Shown here one piece after another: positions 8,087-14,118 of a DNA stretch of 16,515 bases. The notes below the pieces were generated by a model. That model saw only the letters and a list, made by a program, of their open reading frames with translations, was not told the origin of the DNA and made no database searches. Position 1 is the stretch's first letter. Every line of letters starts with the position of its first letter. Origin of the DNA: Actinomycetota bacterium (lineage in GTDB: Bacteria; Actinomycetota; Acidimicrobiia; Spongiisociales; ZC4RG35); the NCBI GenBank assembly GCA_022615295.1, contig JAKEHF010000123.1, positions 1 through 16,515 of the forward strand, read 5' to 3'. The position numbers and the translations under genes were made by a program.

Positions 8087-8174
8087 CCTCACATGGCAAC
8101 CCTGACATGGCTGGGCTATTCCACATCGGGCCCCTGTCGCCAGTCTGGTCGAGTCCCGGCTACTTTTCCCAGCC
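8087..8174. promoter_or_regulatory. Divergent intergenic region DUF3179/CaiD homologue
   Basis: 88 bases between divergent starts must hold promoters for both genes if both are expressed. It contains two copies of ACATGGC (8091-8097 and 8105-8111), the first overlapping the possible GTG start of DUF3179. No good -35/-10 pair and no Shine-Dalgarno before the ATG at 8175 could be picked by eye, so the CaiD gene may be leaderless or weakly initiated. Confidence 0.35.
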
Positions 8175-8951
8175 ATGCCCTCCGGATTCCACATCGATCG
8201 ACGACCGCCCATCCTCGAGATCACGATCGACCGCGGGAAGGCCAACGTCCTCGACGCCGCCACCAGCCGCGAGCTGGGTGAAGTCTTCCTCGGATTTCGG
8301 GACGACCCCGCTAATCGGGTCGCGATCGTCACCGGAGCCGGGGAGAGGTTTTTCTGCGCCGGGTGGGACCTCAACGCCGCCGCCGGCGGTGAGAGGTTCG
8401 ACGACGACTTCGGAACAGGGGGTTTTGGAGGGTTCCAGAGTCTGGCCGACCTGAACAAACCGGTCATCTGCGCGGTGAATGGGATGGCGGTGGGCGGTGG
8501 TTTCGAGATGCTGCTCGCCGCCGATTTGGTGGTGGCGGTCGAGGACGCCATCTTTTTCATGCCGGAGCCGTTGGTGGGGGTCATACCCGATACGGGGACG
8601 GTCCGGTTAAGCCGGATGATCCCCGACCTGATCGCCAGGGAGATGCTCCTCACTGGCAAGCGTCTGAACGCCGCCGAGGCTGCGCAATGGGGTCTGGTAA
8701 ATCGGGTCGTCCCCCGCGAAGAGCTGATGGACACCGCCCGGGAGATGGCCAACCGCATCGTCGAGGCGGCGCCCCTGGCCATAGCCGCCATCCTCGACCT
8801 CCTTCGCCGCACCGAGGGGCTGCCCGTCCCGGCAGCATTCGAGACGATGCAGCATGCGGAGAGTTACCTGCGGATGGTCGATTCCGAGGACGCGGTTGAG
8901 GGGACCACGGCGTTCACCGAGAAGCGAGCCCCAGTGTGGAAAGGCCGTTGA
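8175..8951 (+). CDS. caiD: Crotonobetainyl-CoA hydratase-like enoyl-CoA hydratase (CaiD-like)
   Basis: A complete 258-residue crotonase-fold protein. It matches remembered E. coli CaiD unusually well along its length: GEVFLGFRDDPANRVAI, TGAGERFFCAGWDL, a DFGTGGFGGF segment (DFGPGGFAGL in CaiD), the oxyanion-hole and catalytic-Glu region NGMAVGGGFEMLLAADL, PEPLVGVIPDTGTVRL, WGLVNRVV, EDAVEG and the same C-terminal VWKGR. CaiD interconverts L-carnitinyl-CoA and crotonobetainyl-CoA in the cytosol. The same reaction here would link crotonobetaine or gamma-butyrobetaine to carnitine, fitting nearby MttB-type demethylases and the broken BKACE gene. No CaiB/CaiC (CoA-transferase/ligase) is in the window. 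It is the only intact gene of the 6779-9477 island. Its TGA (8949-8951) is one base before the TTG start of the second MttB homologue. A generic enoyl-CoA hydratase remains possible. Confidence 0.82.
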   Translation: MPSGFHIDRRPPILEITIDRGKANVLDAATSRELGEVFLGFRDDPANRVAIVTGAGERFFCAGWDLNAAAGGERFDDDFGTGGFGGFQSLADLNKPVICAVNGMAVGGGFEMLLAADLVVAVEDAIFFMPEPLVGVIPDTGTVRLSRMIPDLIAREMLLTGKRLNAAEAAQWGLVNRVVPREELMDTAREMANRIVEAAPLAIAAILDLLRRTEGLPVPAAFETMQHAESYLRMVDSEDAVEGTTAFTEKRAPVWKGR

Positions 8952-8952
8952 G

Positions 8953-9477
8953 TTGGCTGCGCGGCCCCATCTCCATGTCCTCGACGACCAGCTGATCGAC
9001 AGCGTCCTCACCGAGGCGAAGAGGGTTCTGGCCGAGACCGGGATGGAGATCAGGGGACCACTGCTCCGCGAGCGACTATTAGCCCATGGCCTGCCCCAGC
9101 GGGAGGGCCGCATCCTCTTTCCACCTGAGGTCGTGGATTGGGCAGTCGGCCAGGCGCCGGAGTCGTTTCATCTCCACGATCGTGAGGGCCGACCCGTCGC
9201 CGACATCGGTGGCGACCGTGTTCACTTCGTTCCCGGCTCCAGCGGGCTCAAGATCGCCGACCACCGAACGGGGGAGACTCGATTGGCGAGCACCGCCGAC
9301 TTCGTCGAGTACGTGCGGCTGGCGGATGGTTTGGGGCACATCGCCTATCTGGCCACGGCCTTCTCTACGAACGACGACGGCCTGACCTCTCAGAGCGAGC
9401 TTCCCCTGATCCCCCCGGCGCCCGAGCCGGTGACCACGCCGGCCACCACGGAGAGACGTCGACGCCGGAGTAGATGA
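8953..9477 (+). pseudogene. Second MttB-superfamily homologue, 3' truncated
   Basis: The first ~141 residues follow the MttB family: VLDDQLIDSVLTEAKRVL, LAETGMEIRGP, RILFPPEVVDWAV, HFVPGSSGLKIADHRTGET, ADFVEYVRLADGLGHIAYL and ATAFSTND. After about 9375 the homology ends abruptly and a ~33-residue Pro/Thr tail with a basic end (TTERRRRRSR) runs to TGA 9475-9477. Complete members have ~470-520 residues, so most of the barrel and the active site are missing. Start taken as TTG 8953, with GGAAAGG about 8 bases upstream, one base after the CaiD stop. Its sequence is clearly different from the MttB protein at 5152-6687, implying a distinct substrate for the intact ancestor. The tail may be the in-frame C terminus of another deleted gene. 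Unlikely to be active. Confidence 0.82.
9373..9382. other. Right rearrangement junction inside second MttB gene
   Basis: MttB-family homology stops after ATAFSTND, at about 9375, and is followed in frame by a low-complexity basic tail. Together with the left junction near 7175 it bounds a ~2.2 kb block (inverted DUF3179, CaiD homologue, 5' MttB homologue) whose two outer genes are both cut at their 3' ends. Confidence 0.55.
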
Positions 9478-9481
9478 GTCC

Positions 9482-11434
9482 CTAGCGGCGGGTGCGACGC
9501 CCTCGCGGTGCGGGGGTTCTGGCGGGTAGATCGACCACCTTGGCCAGCTCCGGGTACCGATCGCGGCTGTGGGGTATCCCCATCGCCGCCACGAAATGCT
9601 CCTGGAAACGGGGCTCGACGGCGGTCTCGATCTTCTCCACCCTCTTCGCGACTGCTTCGATCTCGGCGCGTGCCACACCGGAGAGCAGGGCCATCATCGC
9701 CCCGGTTCCAGCGGCGTTGCCGGCGGCGGCGACACGGCTTAGGTCGCAGTCCGGGATCATCCCGAGGGTCATCGCATAGATAGGGTCGATATGGCTCCCG
9801 AAGGCACCGGCCAGACGGATCTGGTCGACCTGATCCACCCGGTAGTGGTCCATGAGAAGACGGGCACCGGCGTTGAGTGCCGCCTTGGCCAGCTGGATGG
9901 CGCGCACGTCGCCCTGAGTGACCTCGATCAACGGATCATCGCAGAGCACATAGGAAAACGTCCTGTCCCGGGGGACGACACGGTGGGAGGTTTCCCGACC
10001 GATGATCGTCCCGTCCGGGCCGATGACCCCGGAGAGGTACAGCTCGGCGATCGCCTCGATGATCCCCGATCCACATATGCCTGACACCAACGAGAAGTCG
10101 AAGCCATCCTGGTCAGACCACATCTCTTGACCGATGACCGAGAATCTCGGCTCCAGGGTCTCCCGGTCGATCCTCACCCTCTCGATAGCCCCGGCAGCGG
10201 CTCGCTGGCCTGAAGAGATCTGGGCCCCCTCGAAAGCCGGTCCGGTCGGAGACGAGGCGGCGAGCAGCCGTTCCCGGTTCCCCAACACGATCTCGGCGTT
10301 GGTGCCCACATCGACCAGCAGCTGGACTGCATCCCCACGGTGTGGACCTTCGGAGAGAACCATCCCGGCGGCATCGGCGCCGACATGCCCGGCGATACAG
10401 GGCAGGGCATACACTCTGGCGACGGGATGGGTGAGAAGATCGAGCTCAGAGGCCATGATCTCCACCGGATCGGTCGTCGCCAGAGCGAATGGGGCGGTCC
10501 CCAGCTCCCGGGGGTCAATGCCGAGAACCAGGTGATGCATGATCGGATTGCCCACGAAGGCCACCTCGAGTATGTCGAGACGGTCCCTCCCGGCTTCGGC
10601 CACCAGCTCGCCGATCAGCCCATCCAGGGCCTCACGGACCATTGCGGTGAGGCGGCCTGCCCCGTCCTCGTTCATCATCACGTAAGACACCCTGCTCATC
10701 AGGTCCTCACCGAGGCCTATCTGGGGGTTCATCCGGCCGGCCGAGGCCAGGAGGTCCCCGGTGAGGAGATCGCAGAGATGACCGGCAATGGTGGTCGAAC
10801 CGACGTCGAAGGCGACACCAAGGGCGATATCCCGAAAACCGGGCCAGACCGCCACCAACTCGGCCCCGTCTCTCACCGCCACCGTCACCTCCCAGGCACC
10901 CCGTCGCAGTGCGGGCTGGAGTCCGGAGAGGACCATTGACGAGACAGCAAGACCCTCCAGTTGCCACTGCTCGGCAAGGGCCATCAGGACACGCTGCAGG
11001 TCACCGCTCGGGCTGGCGAGATCGGGCTCGGCCACCTCGATGTAGTACAGCCGGACGACAGGGTCGACCGGGAGGGCCGCCACCTCAGCCCGCTTCCGGA
11101 CCACCTGTCTGTGTACCTGGCTCTCCGGTGGGACATCGATGACCACGTCGTCGACGATCTGGGCGGCACAGCCGAGCCGGTTCCCCTCATCGAGGGGGCG
11201 ACGGGCTCGATATTCGGTCTCGGTCGGCCCTGGAGGCGAGAGCCGGTCGGCCCTAGCCTCGATCCCGGGGCGGCTTCCCACCCGCACCTGACAGCGGCCA
11301 CAGATCCCCCGCCCACCGCACACCGTGTCAAGGTCGACGCCAAGCGTTCGTGCTGCGTCGAGGATGGTGGTCCCCTCGGGAAACACGCCTCGGAGCCCAG
11401 AAGGGGTGAAAACCACCTGCTTACTGGCGTTCAC
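9482..11434 (-). CDS. RACo-type reductive activator of corrinoid proteins (2Fe-2S/ASKHA ATPase)
   Basis: A 650-residue protein with an N-terminal [2Fe-2S] ferredoxin domain (about 5-95) holding Cys39, Cys45, Cys48 (CGGRGICGRC) and Cys89 (LGCAAQ). A linker/middle region follows, then an ASKHA ATPase-like domain (about 200-640) with FDVGSTTIAGHL, LLVDVGTNAEIVLGN, SSPTGPAFEGAQISSGQ, SGICGSGIIE and LAGAFGSHIDP. Known RACo/RamA-type proteins return accidentally oxidised Co(II) corrinoid to Co(I) using ATP and a low-potential donor. Start is GTG 11434, one base after the TGA of the pterin methyltransferase gene, with GAGG just upstream; the longer open frame to 11692 lies inside that gene. The C terminus is basic (PAPRGRRTRR). 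It is the last gene of the 13976-9482 operon, convergent with the truncated MttB homologue four bases away, with no clear terminator hairpin. Confidence 0.92.
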   Translation of the reverse strand: MNASKQVVFTPSGLRGVFPEGTTILDAARTLGVDLDTVCGGRGICGRCQVRVGSRPGIEARADRLSPPGPTETEYRARRPLDEGNRLGCAAQIVDDVVIDVPPESQVHRQVVRKRAEVAALPVDPVVRLYYIEVAEPDLASPSGDLQRVLMALAEQWQLEGLAVSSMVLSGLQPALRRGAWEVTVAVRDGAELVAVWPGFRDIALGVAFDVGSTTIAGHLCDLLTGDLLASAGRMNPQIGLGEDLMSRVSYVMMNEDGAGRLTAMVREALDGLIGELVAEAGRDRLDILEVAFVGNPIMHHLVLGIDPRELGTAPFALATTDPVEIMASELDLLTHPVARVYALPCIAGHVGADAAGMVLSEGPHRGDAVQLLVDVGTNAEIVLGNRERLLAASSPTGPAFEGAQISSGQRAAAGAIERVRIDRETLEPRFSVIGQEMWSDQDGFDFSLVSGICGSGIIEAIAELYLSGVIGPDGTIIGRETSHRVVPRDRTFSYVLCDDPLIEVTQGDVRAIQLAKAALNAGARLLMDHYRVDQVDQIRLAGAFGSHIDPIYAMTLGMIPDCDLSRVAAAGNAAGTGAMMALLSGVARAEIEAVAKRVEKIETAVEPRFQEHFVAAMGIPHSRDRYPELAKVVDLPARTPAPRGRRTRR

Positions 11435-11435
11435 C

Positions 11436-12332
11436 TCAGCCTCGACGACGCCGATTCTCCCGGCGTCTGGGTTCCTCCCCGGCGGCCGGCGCTTGGCGAT
11501 ATTCCTTGATCCAGGCCGCACAGTTGGGGTCGTTCCCGCAAAGCACGTCCGCAGCCAATATGGCTTGGCGGATCTCAGGTTCCAGCGGGTTGGTGATTGC
11601 CGAGGTGAGACCGGCGCCGATTGCCATGGAGAGAAAGGCGCCGTTGATGCCGACCCGATTGGGAAGACCGAAGGAGATGTTGGAGGCTCCACATGTGGTG
11701 TTCACCTTGAGCTCCTCACGCAGCCGGCCAACCAAATGGAACACCTGACGACCGGCGCCGGACATGGCGCCTATCGGCATGACCAGCGGGTCGACCACTA
11801 CGTCACGGCTCGGAATCCCGTGATCGGCAGCCCGCTCGGTGATCTTCTTGGCGACCTCGAAACGCACATCGGGGTCCTCGGATATGCCCGTCTCGTCGTT
11901 GGTGATCGCCACCACGGCAGCCCCATGCTTCGCCACGAGGGGAAGGACACGCTCCAGACGCTCCTCTTCACCTGTGACCGAGTTGACCAGGGCCTTGCCC
12001 TTGTAGACGGCGAGACCCGCCTCCAAGGCCTCGACGATCGAGGAGTCGATCGAGAGGGGAACATCGGTCAGCGCCTGGACCAGCTCCACCGTCTGGGCGA
12101 GCAGCGCCGGCTCATCAGCGAGTGGTATGCCAGCGTTGACATCGAGCATTTGGGCCCCGGCCCTCACCTGGGCGATGGCATCGGCTTCGACCTGACTGAG
12201 ATCACCCTCCTTCATCTGGGCGGCAAGCAGCTTGCGACCGGTCGGGTTGATCCGCTCCCCGATGAGAACGAAGGGCCGATCGAATCCGATGACCACCTCG
12301 CGGGTTTCCGAGGAGATGACGGTGTCAGTCAT
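11436..12332 (-). CDS. Pterin-binding methyltransferase (methylcorrinoid:THF, MtgA-like)
   Basis: A 298-residue protein of the dihydropteroate-synthase-like pterin-binding superfamily. Signatures: FVLIGERINPTGRK (22-34), the pterin-site MLDVNAGIPLADEP (62-75), VPLSIDSS, ALVNSVTGEEE and NTTCGASNISFGLPNR. The GERINPTGRK/NISFGLPNR combination is that of corrinoid methyltransferases (AcsE, MtgA, MtvA groups), not of folate-synthesising FolP. Predicted role: move the methyl from the methylated corrinoid protein to THF, giving methyl-THF for MetF. ATG 12332 overlaps the stop of the PF13769 gene by four bases (ATGA), and its TGA (11438-11436) is one base before the RACo start, so it is firmly in the operon. 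The C-terminal ~20 residues are Arg-rich (RRRENRRRRG). A misread as dihydropteroate synthase is the main alternative. Confidence 0.9.
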   Translation of the reverse strand: MTDTVISSETREVVIGFDRPFVLIGERINPTGRKLLAAQMKEGDLSQVEADAIAQVRAGAQMLDVNAGIPLADEPALLAQTVELVQALTDVPLSIDSSIVEALEAGLAVYKGKALVNSVTGEEERLERVLPLVAKHGAAVVAITNDETGISEDPDVRFEVAKKITERAADHGIPSRDVVVDPLVMPIGAMSGAGRQVFHLVGRLREELKVNTTCGASNISFGLPNRVGINGAFLSMAIGAGLTSAITNPLEPEIRQAILAADVLCGNDPNCAAWIKEYRQAPAAGEEPRRRENRRRRG

Positions 12333-12649
12333 GTCACGTCCGCGAACCCGCCGTTCCCTGCAAGCTGGTTGAGTCTCTCCGGGGTGTAGTCCGCCTCGAG
12401 ACGCCCGACTTCCCGACTCACTTCGTCCTCGAGGTCGGGGCCGCAGGGTCTGCTCACCCTCCGCCACTCGGCGAGGTAATCGTCGGAGCCGAAGAGACCG
12501 GCCTCCATGGCGGCGCGATCGATATTGACCTGAAAACGGGGCGACAACTCCCTTTTAGCGATTTCCCTGCCATGACGTGCCGTCACTTGAGCGGGGATGT
12601 CCCGCCAGCTGATGACGGTCAGCTCGGGGCCACTCGATCGCCCCGTCAC
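12329..12649 (-). CDS. PF13769 'virulence factor'-family small protein
   Basis: A 106-residue soluble protein without signal peptide or membrane segment. The N-terminal half (TVISWRDIPAQV, then KRELSPRFQVNIDRAAMEAG and DDYLAEWRRV) is typical of the small family named 'virulence factor' in Pfam; the name gives no real function. The C-terminal half is acidic and probably helical. It starts at GTG 12649, overlapping the DUF1638 stop by four bases (GTGA), and its own TGA overlaps the ATG of the pterin methyltransferase. Such tight coupling on both sides implies it is needed alongside the corrinoid methyltransferase proteins, perhaps as a small accessory subunit or assembly factor. Biochemical role unknown. 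Confidence 0.82.
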   Translation of the reverse strand: MTGRSSGPELTVISWRDIPAQVTARHGREIAKRELSPRFQVNIDRAAMEAGLFGSDDYLAEWRRVSRPCGPDLEDEVSREVGRLEADYTPERLNQLAGNGGFADVT

Positions 12650-13278
12650 CGACGTGCCTCCTCGCCACGAGCGAATCCGACCAGGGCGGACTCGAAATCC
12701 CCGTACCCGACATGACGGTGTTCGAACTCGAGACCAAGCCGGGACGCGGCCCGGCGACCTTCCTCCACCATTTCGGTGTCGTTGGTCTGGGACAGATAGA
12801 CAAGGCGCCGGTAGTTCCTGAAGTAGTCGTCACGCAACTGGGGCCAGCGATCCAGACCAAGACCACGCCATACGAGGCGGTCGAAGTGACGGACGAGGAA
12901 GTCGGTGAGATAGAACGTCGCCGGCTCGGCGTCATGGAGCTCGGCAAAGGCTGCCGACCCGGCGTAGAACTCATAACAATGGGCGCCGGGGAGACGGTCC
13001 ACACCACGGGCCTCGAGGAGACGGTCGAGCATGCCACCAGTGCCGCAGTCGGCGTACCCCACGTGCACCTTGGCGTACCGGCCCTGGGCCCGATCCAAAC
13101 GTTGTTCTATCGCTGCGGTTATGTGCTGTGGGGTGTTGTGCAATTTGGCGGGTAGGCATTCGATGTCGACCCAGTCCAGTCCGTTGAGCCCGATGACGTC
13201 ACCCAACTCCCGGGCGAGGGCCCCGCAGGCGATCACCAGTATGCGGTCTTTGTCCTTGGGACGCCGCAAGGGAGCCAC
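12646..13278 (-). CDS. DUF1638 protein, putative accessory factor of corrinoid methyl transfer
   Basis: A 210-residue cytosolic protein of DUF1638. Family-like segments: ILVIACGALARELGDV, IECLPAKLHNTPQHI, VGYADCGTGGMLDRLL, HCYEFYAGSAAF, TFYLTDFLVRHFDRLVW and YLSQTNDTEMVEEG. Four cysteines (18, 41, 78, 101) sit in the most family-like positions, with His47 and His100 close by, suggesting a metal, Fe-S or corrinoid ligand set; this is inference. It starts at GTG 13278, two bases after the corrinoid-protein stop, and overlaps the PF13769 gene by four bases. Its place between the corrinoid protein and the pterin methyltransferase suggests a role in maturing, loading or protecting the corrinoid protein. 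No experimental function is known to me. Confidence 0.85.
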   Translation of the reverse strand: MAPLRRPKDKDRILVIACGALARELGDVIGLNGLDWVDIECLPAKLHNTPQHITAAIEQRLDRAQGRYAKVHVGYADCGTGGMLDRLLEARGVDRLPGAHCYEFYAGSAAFAELHDAEPATFYLTDFLVRHFDRLVWRGLGLDRWPQLRDDYFRNYRRLVYLSQTNDTEMVEEGRRAASRLGLEFEHRHVGYGDFESALVGFARGEEARR

Positions 13279-13280
13279 GA

Positions 13281-13976
13281 TCAGACCTCACCGGCAGTGA
13301 GACGACGCGCCAGGACCAGGGACTCGGCGGTCTCGACCGCGACCGCGGCATCTCGGCAATAGGCGTCGGCACCAATGACCTTCCCGAACTCCTCGTTGAG
13401 CGGCGCCCCACCCACGAGGACGATGTAGTCGTCACGCATCCCCCGCTCGGACAGGGTGTCGATGACCACCTTCATGTAGGGCATGGTGGTGGTGAGCAAC
13501 GCCGACATCCCGAGGATGTCGGGTCTGTGCTCGATCAGGGCACCGATGAACTCCTCGGCGTCGGTGTTGATCCCTAGGTCGAAGACCTCGAATCCCGCAC
13601 CCTCCAGCATCATGGCCACCAGGTTCTTCCCGATGTCGTGGATATCCCCCTTCACAGTCCCGATGACCACCTTGCCTATCGTCTCCGCACCGGTCTCGGC
13701 GAGTAGGGGGCGGAGTATCTCCATCCCGGCCTTCATGGCTCCGGCGGCCAACAACACTTCGGGAACGAACAGGATGCCATCCCGAAAGTCGATGCCGACG
13801 ATACGCATCCCCTCGACCAGGGCATCGTTGAGCACAACCGAGGCCTCCCAACCACGCTCGAGCAGGATCTTGGTTCCCTCGACGATCTCGTCGGCTAGAC
13901 CGTCGTAGAGATCGTCGTGCATCTGTGCTACGAGTTCGGGGTCGGTGAGTGTGGAAAGGTCGAGCTCGTCTGTCAT
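13281..13976 (-). CDS. Corrinoid (B12-binding) protein, MtgC/MtbC-like
   Basis: A 231-residue methyl-carrier protein with the standard two-domain layout. The N-terminal helical cap (about 10-92) has EGMRIVGIDFRDGILFVPEV followed by LLAAGAMKAGMEILRP. The Rossmann-like B12 domain (about 100-225) has GDIHDIGKN with His113 as the lower cobalt ligand, MSALLTTTMP (Ser158, Leu160) and LVGGAPLNEEF (Gly189, Gly190). It accepts a methyl group from an MttB-type methyltransferase and donates it to the pterin methyltransferase encoded downstream. ATG 13976 has AGGGA (minus strand, 13988-13984) seven bases upstream. It is the first gene of the five-gene minus-strand operon and diverges from the dehydrogenase at 14119. 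Since only one corrinoid protein is seen, it probably serves the MttB protein encoded about 7 kb away. Confidence 0.95.
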   Translation of the reverse strand: MTDELDLSTLTDPELVAQMHDDLYDGLADEIVEGTKILLERGWEASVVLNDALVEGMRIVGIDFRDGILFVPEVLLAAGAMKAGMEILRPLLAETGAETIGKVVIGTVKGDIHDIGKNLVAMMLEGAGFEVFDLGINTDAEEFIGALIEHRPDILGMSALLTTTMPYMKVVIDTLSERGMRDDYIVLVGGAPLNEEFGKVIGADAYCRDAAVAVETAESLVLARRLTAGEV

Positions 13977-14118
13977 GTTGGCGTCCCTGGAAGTACCACG
14001 ATGCGGTTCTGTGCTATATCCTGGAACACACTAGTGGAAGCCAACACCCATTGTCGCCCGTTCCAGGGTCCCGCCCAGGGTGTTACATTCCCCGCCGATC
14101 CGATGATTGAGACCTGCC
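13977..14118. promoter_or_regulatory. Divergent promoter region with 8-bp inverted repeat
   Basis: 142 bases between the corrinoid-protein operon and the dehydrogenase gene must carry both promoters. CCTGGAAC (14020-14027) and GTTCCAGG (14060-14067) are exact reverse complements, 32 bases apart. Additional TGGAAG words occur at 13988 and 14035. The GTTCCA/TGGAAC core is shared with the arms of the inverted repeat at 6681-6715, so one regulator might act at both places. A GATATA-like word (minus strand, near 14015-14020) could be a -10 for the corrinoid operon, and TACATT (14084-14089) one for the dehydrogenase; neither has a good -35. Confidence 0.4.

Noticed and set aside
8091..8111. ACATGGC direct repeat as an operator
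   Set aside because: Seven bases repeated once can arise by chance, and the first copy overlaps a possible start codon; noted only within the intergenic entry.
8087..8812. Upstream extension of the DUF3179 frame to 8812
   Set aside because: It is antisense to the CaiD-like gene, and a lipoprotein signal begins precisely at 8086/8092.
9460..9490. Possible bidirectional terminator between the converging genes
   Set aside because: Only a 5-base CGCCG/CGGCG pairing with a long loop and no T-run is visible.
11436..12332. Dihydropteroate synthase (FolP) for folate synthesis
   Set aside because: The GERINPTGRK motif and operon with corrinoid protein and RACo favour a methylcorrinoid:THF methyltransferase.
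11325..12389. Plus-strand open frame of 354 codons opposite the pterin methyltransferase
   Set aside because: Antisense shadow without family features; the minus strand explains the region.
12329..12649. A role in virulence for the PF13769 protein
   Set aside because: The family name is historical; the genomic context points to methyl metabolism.
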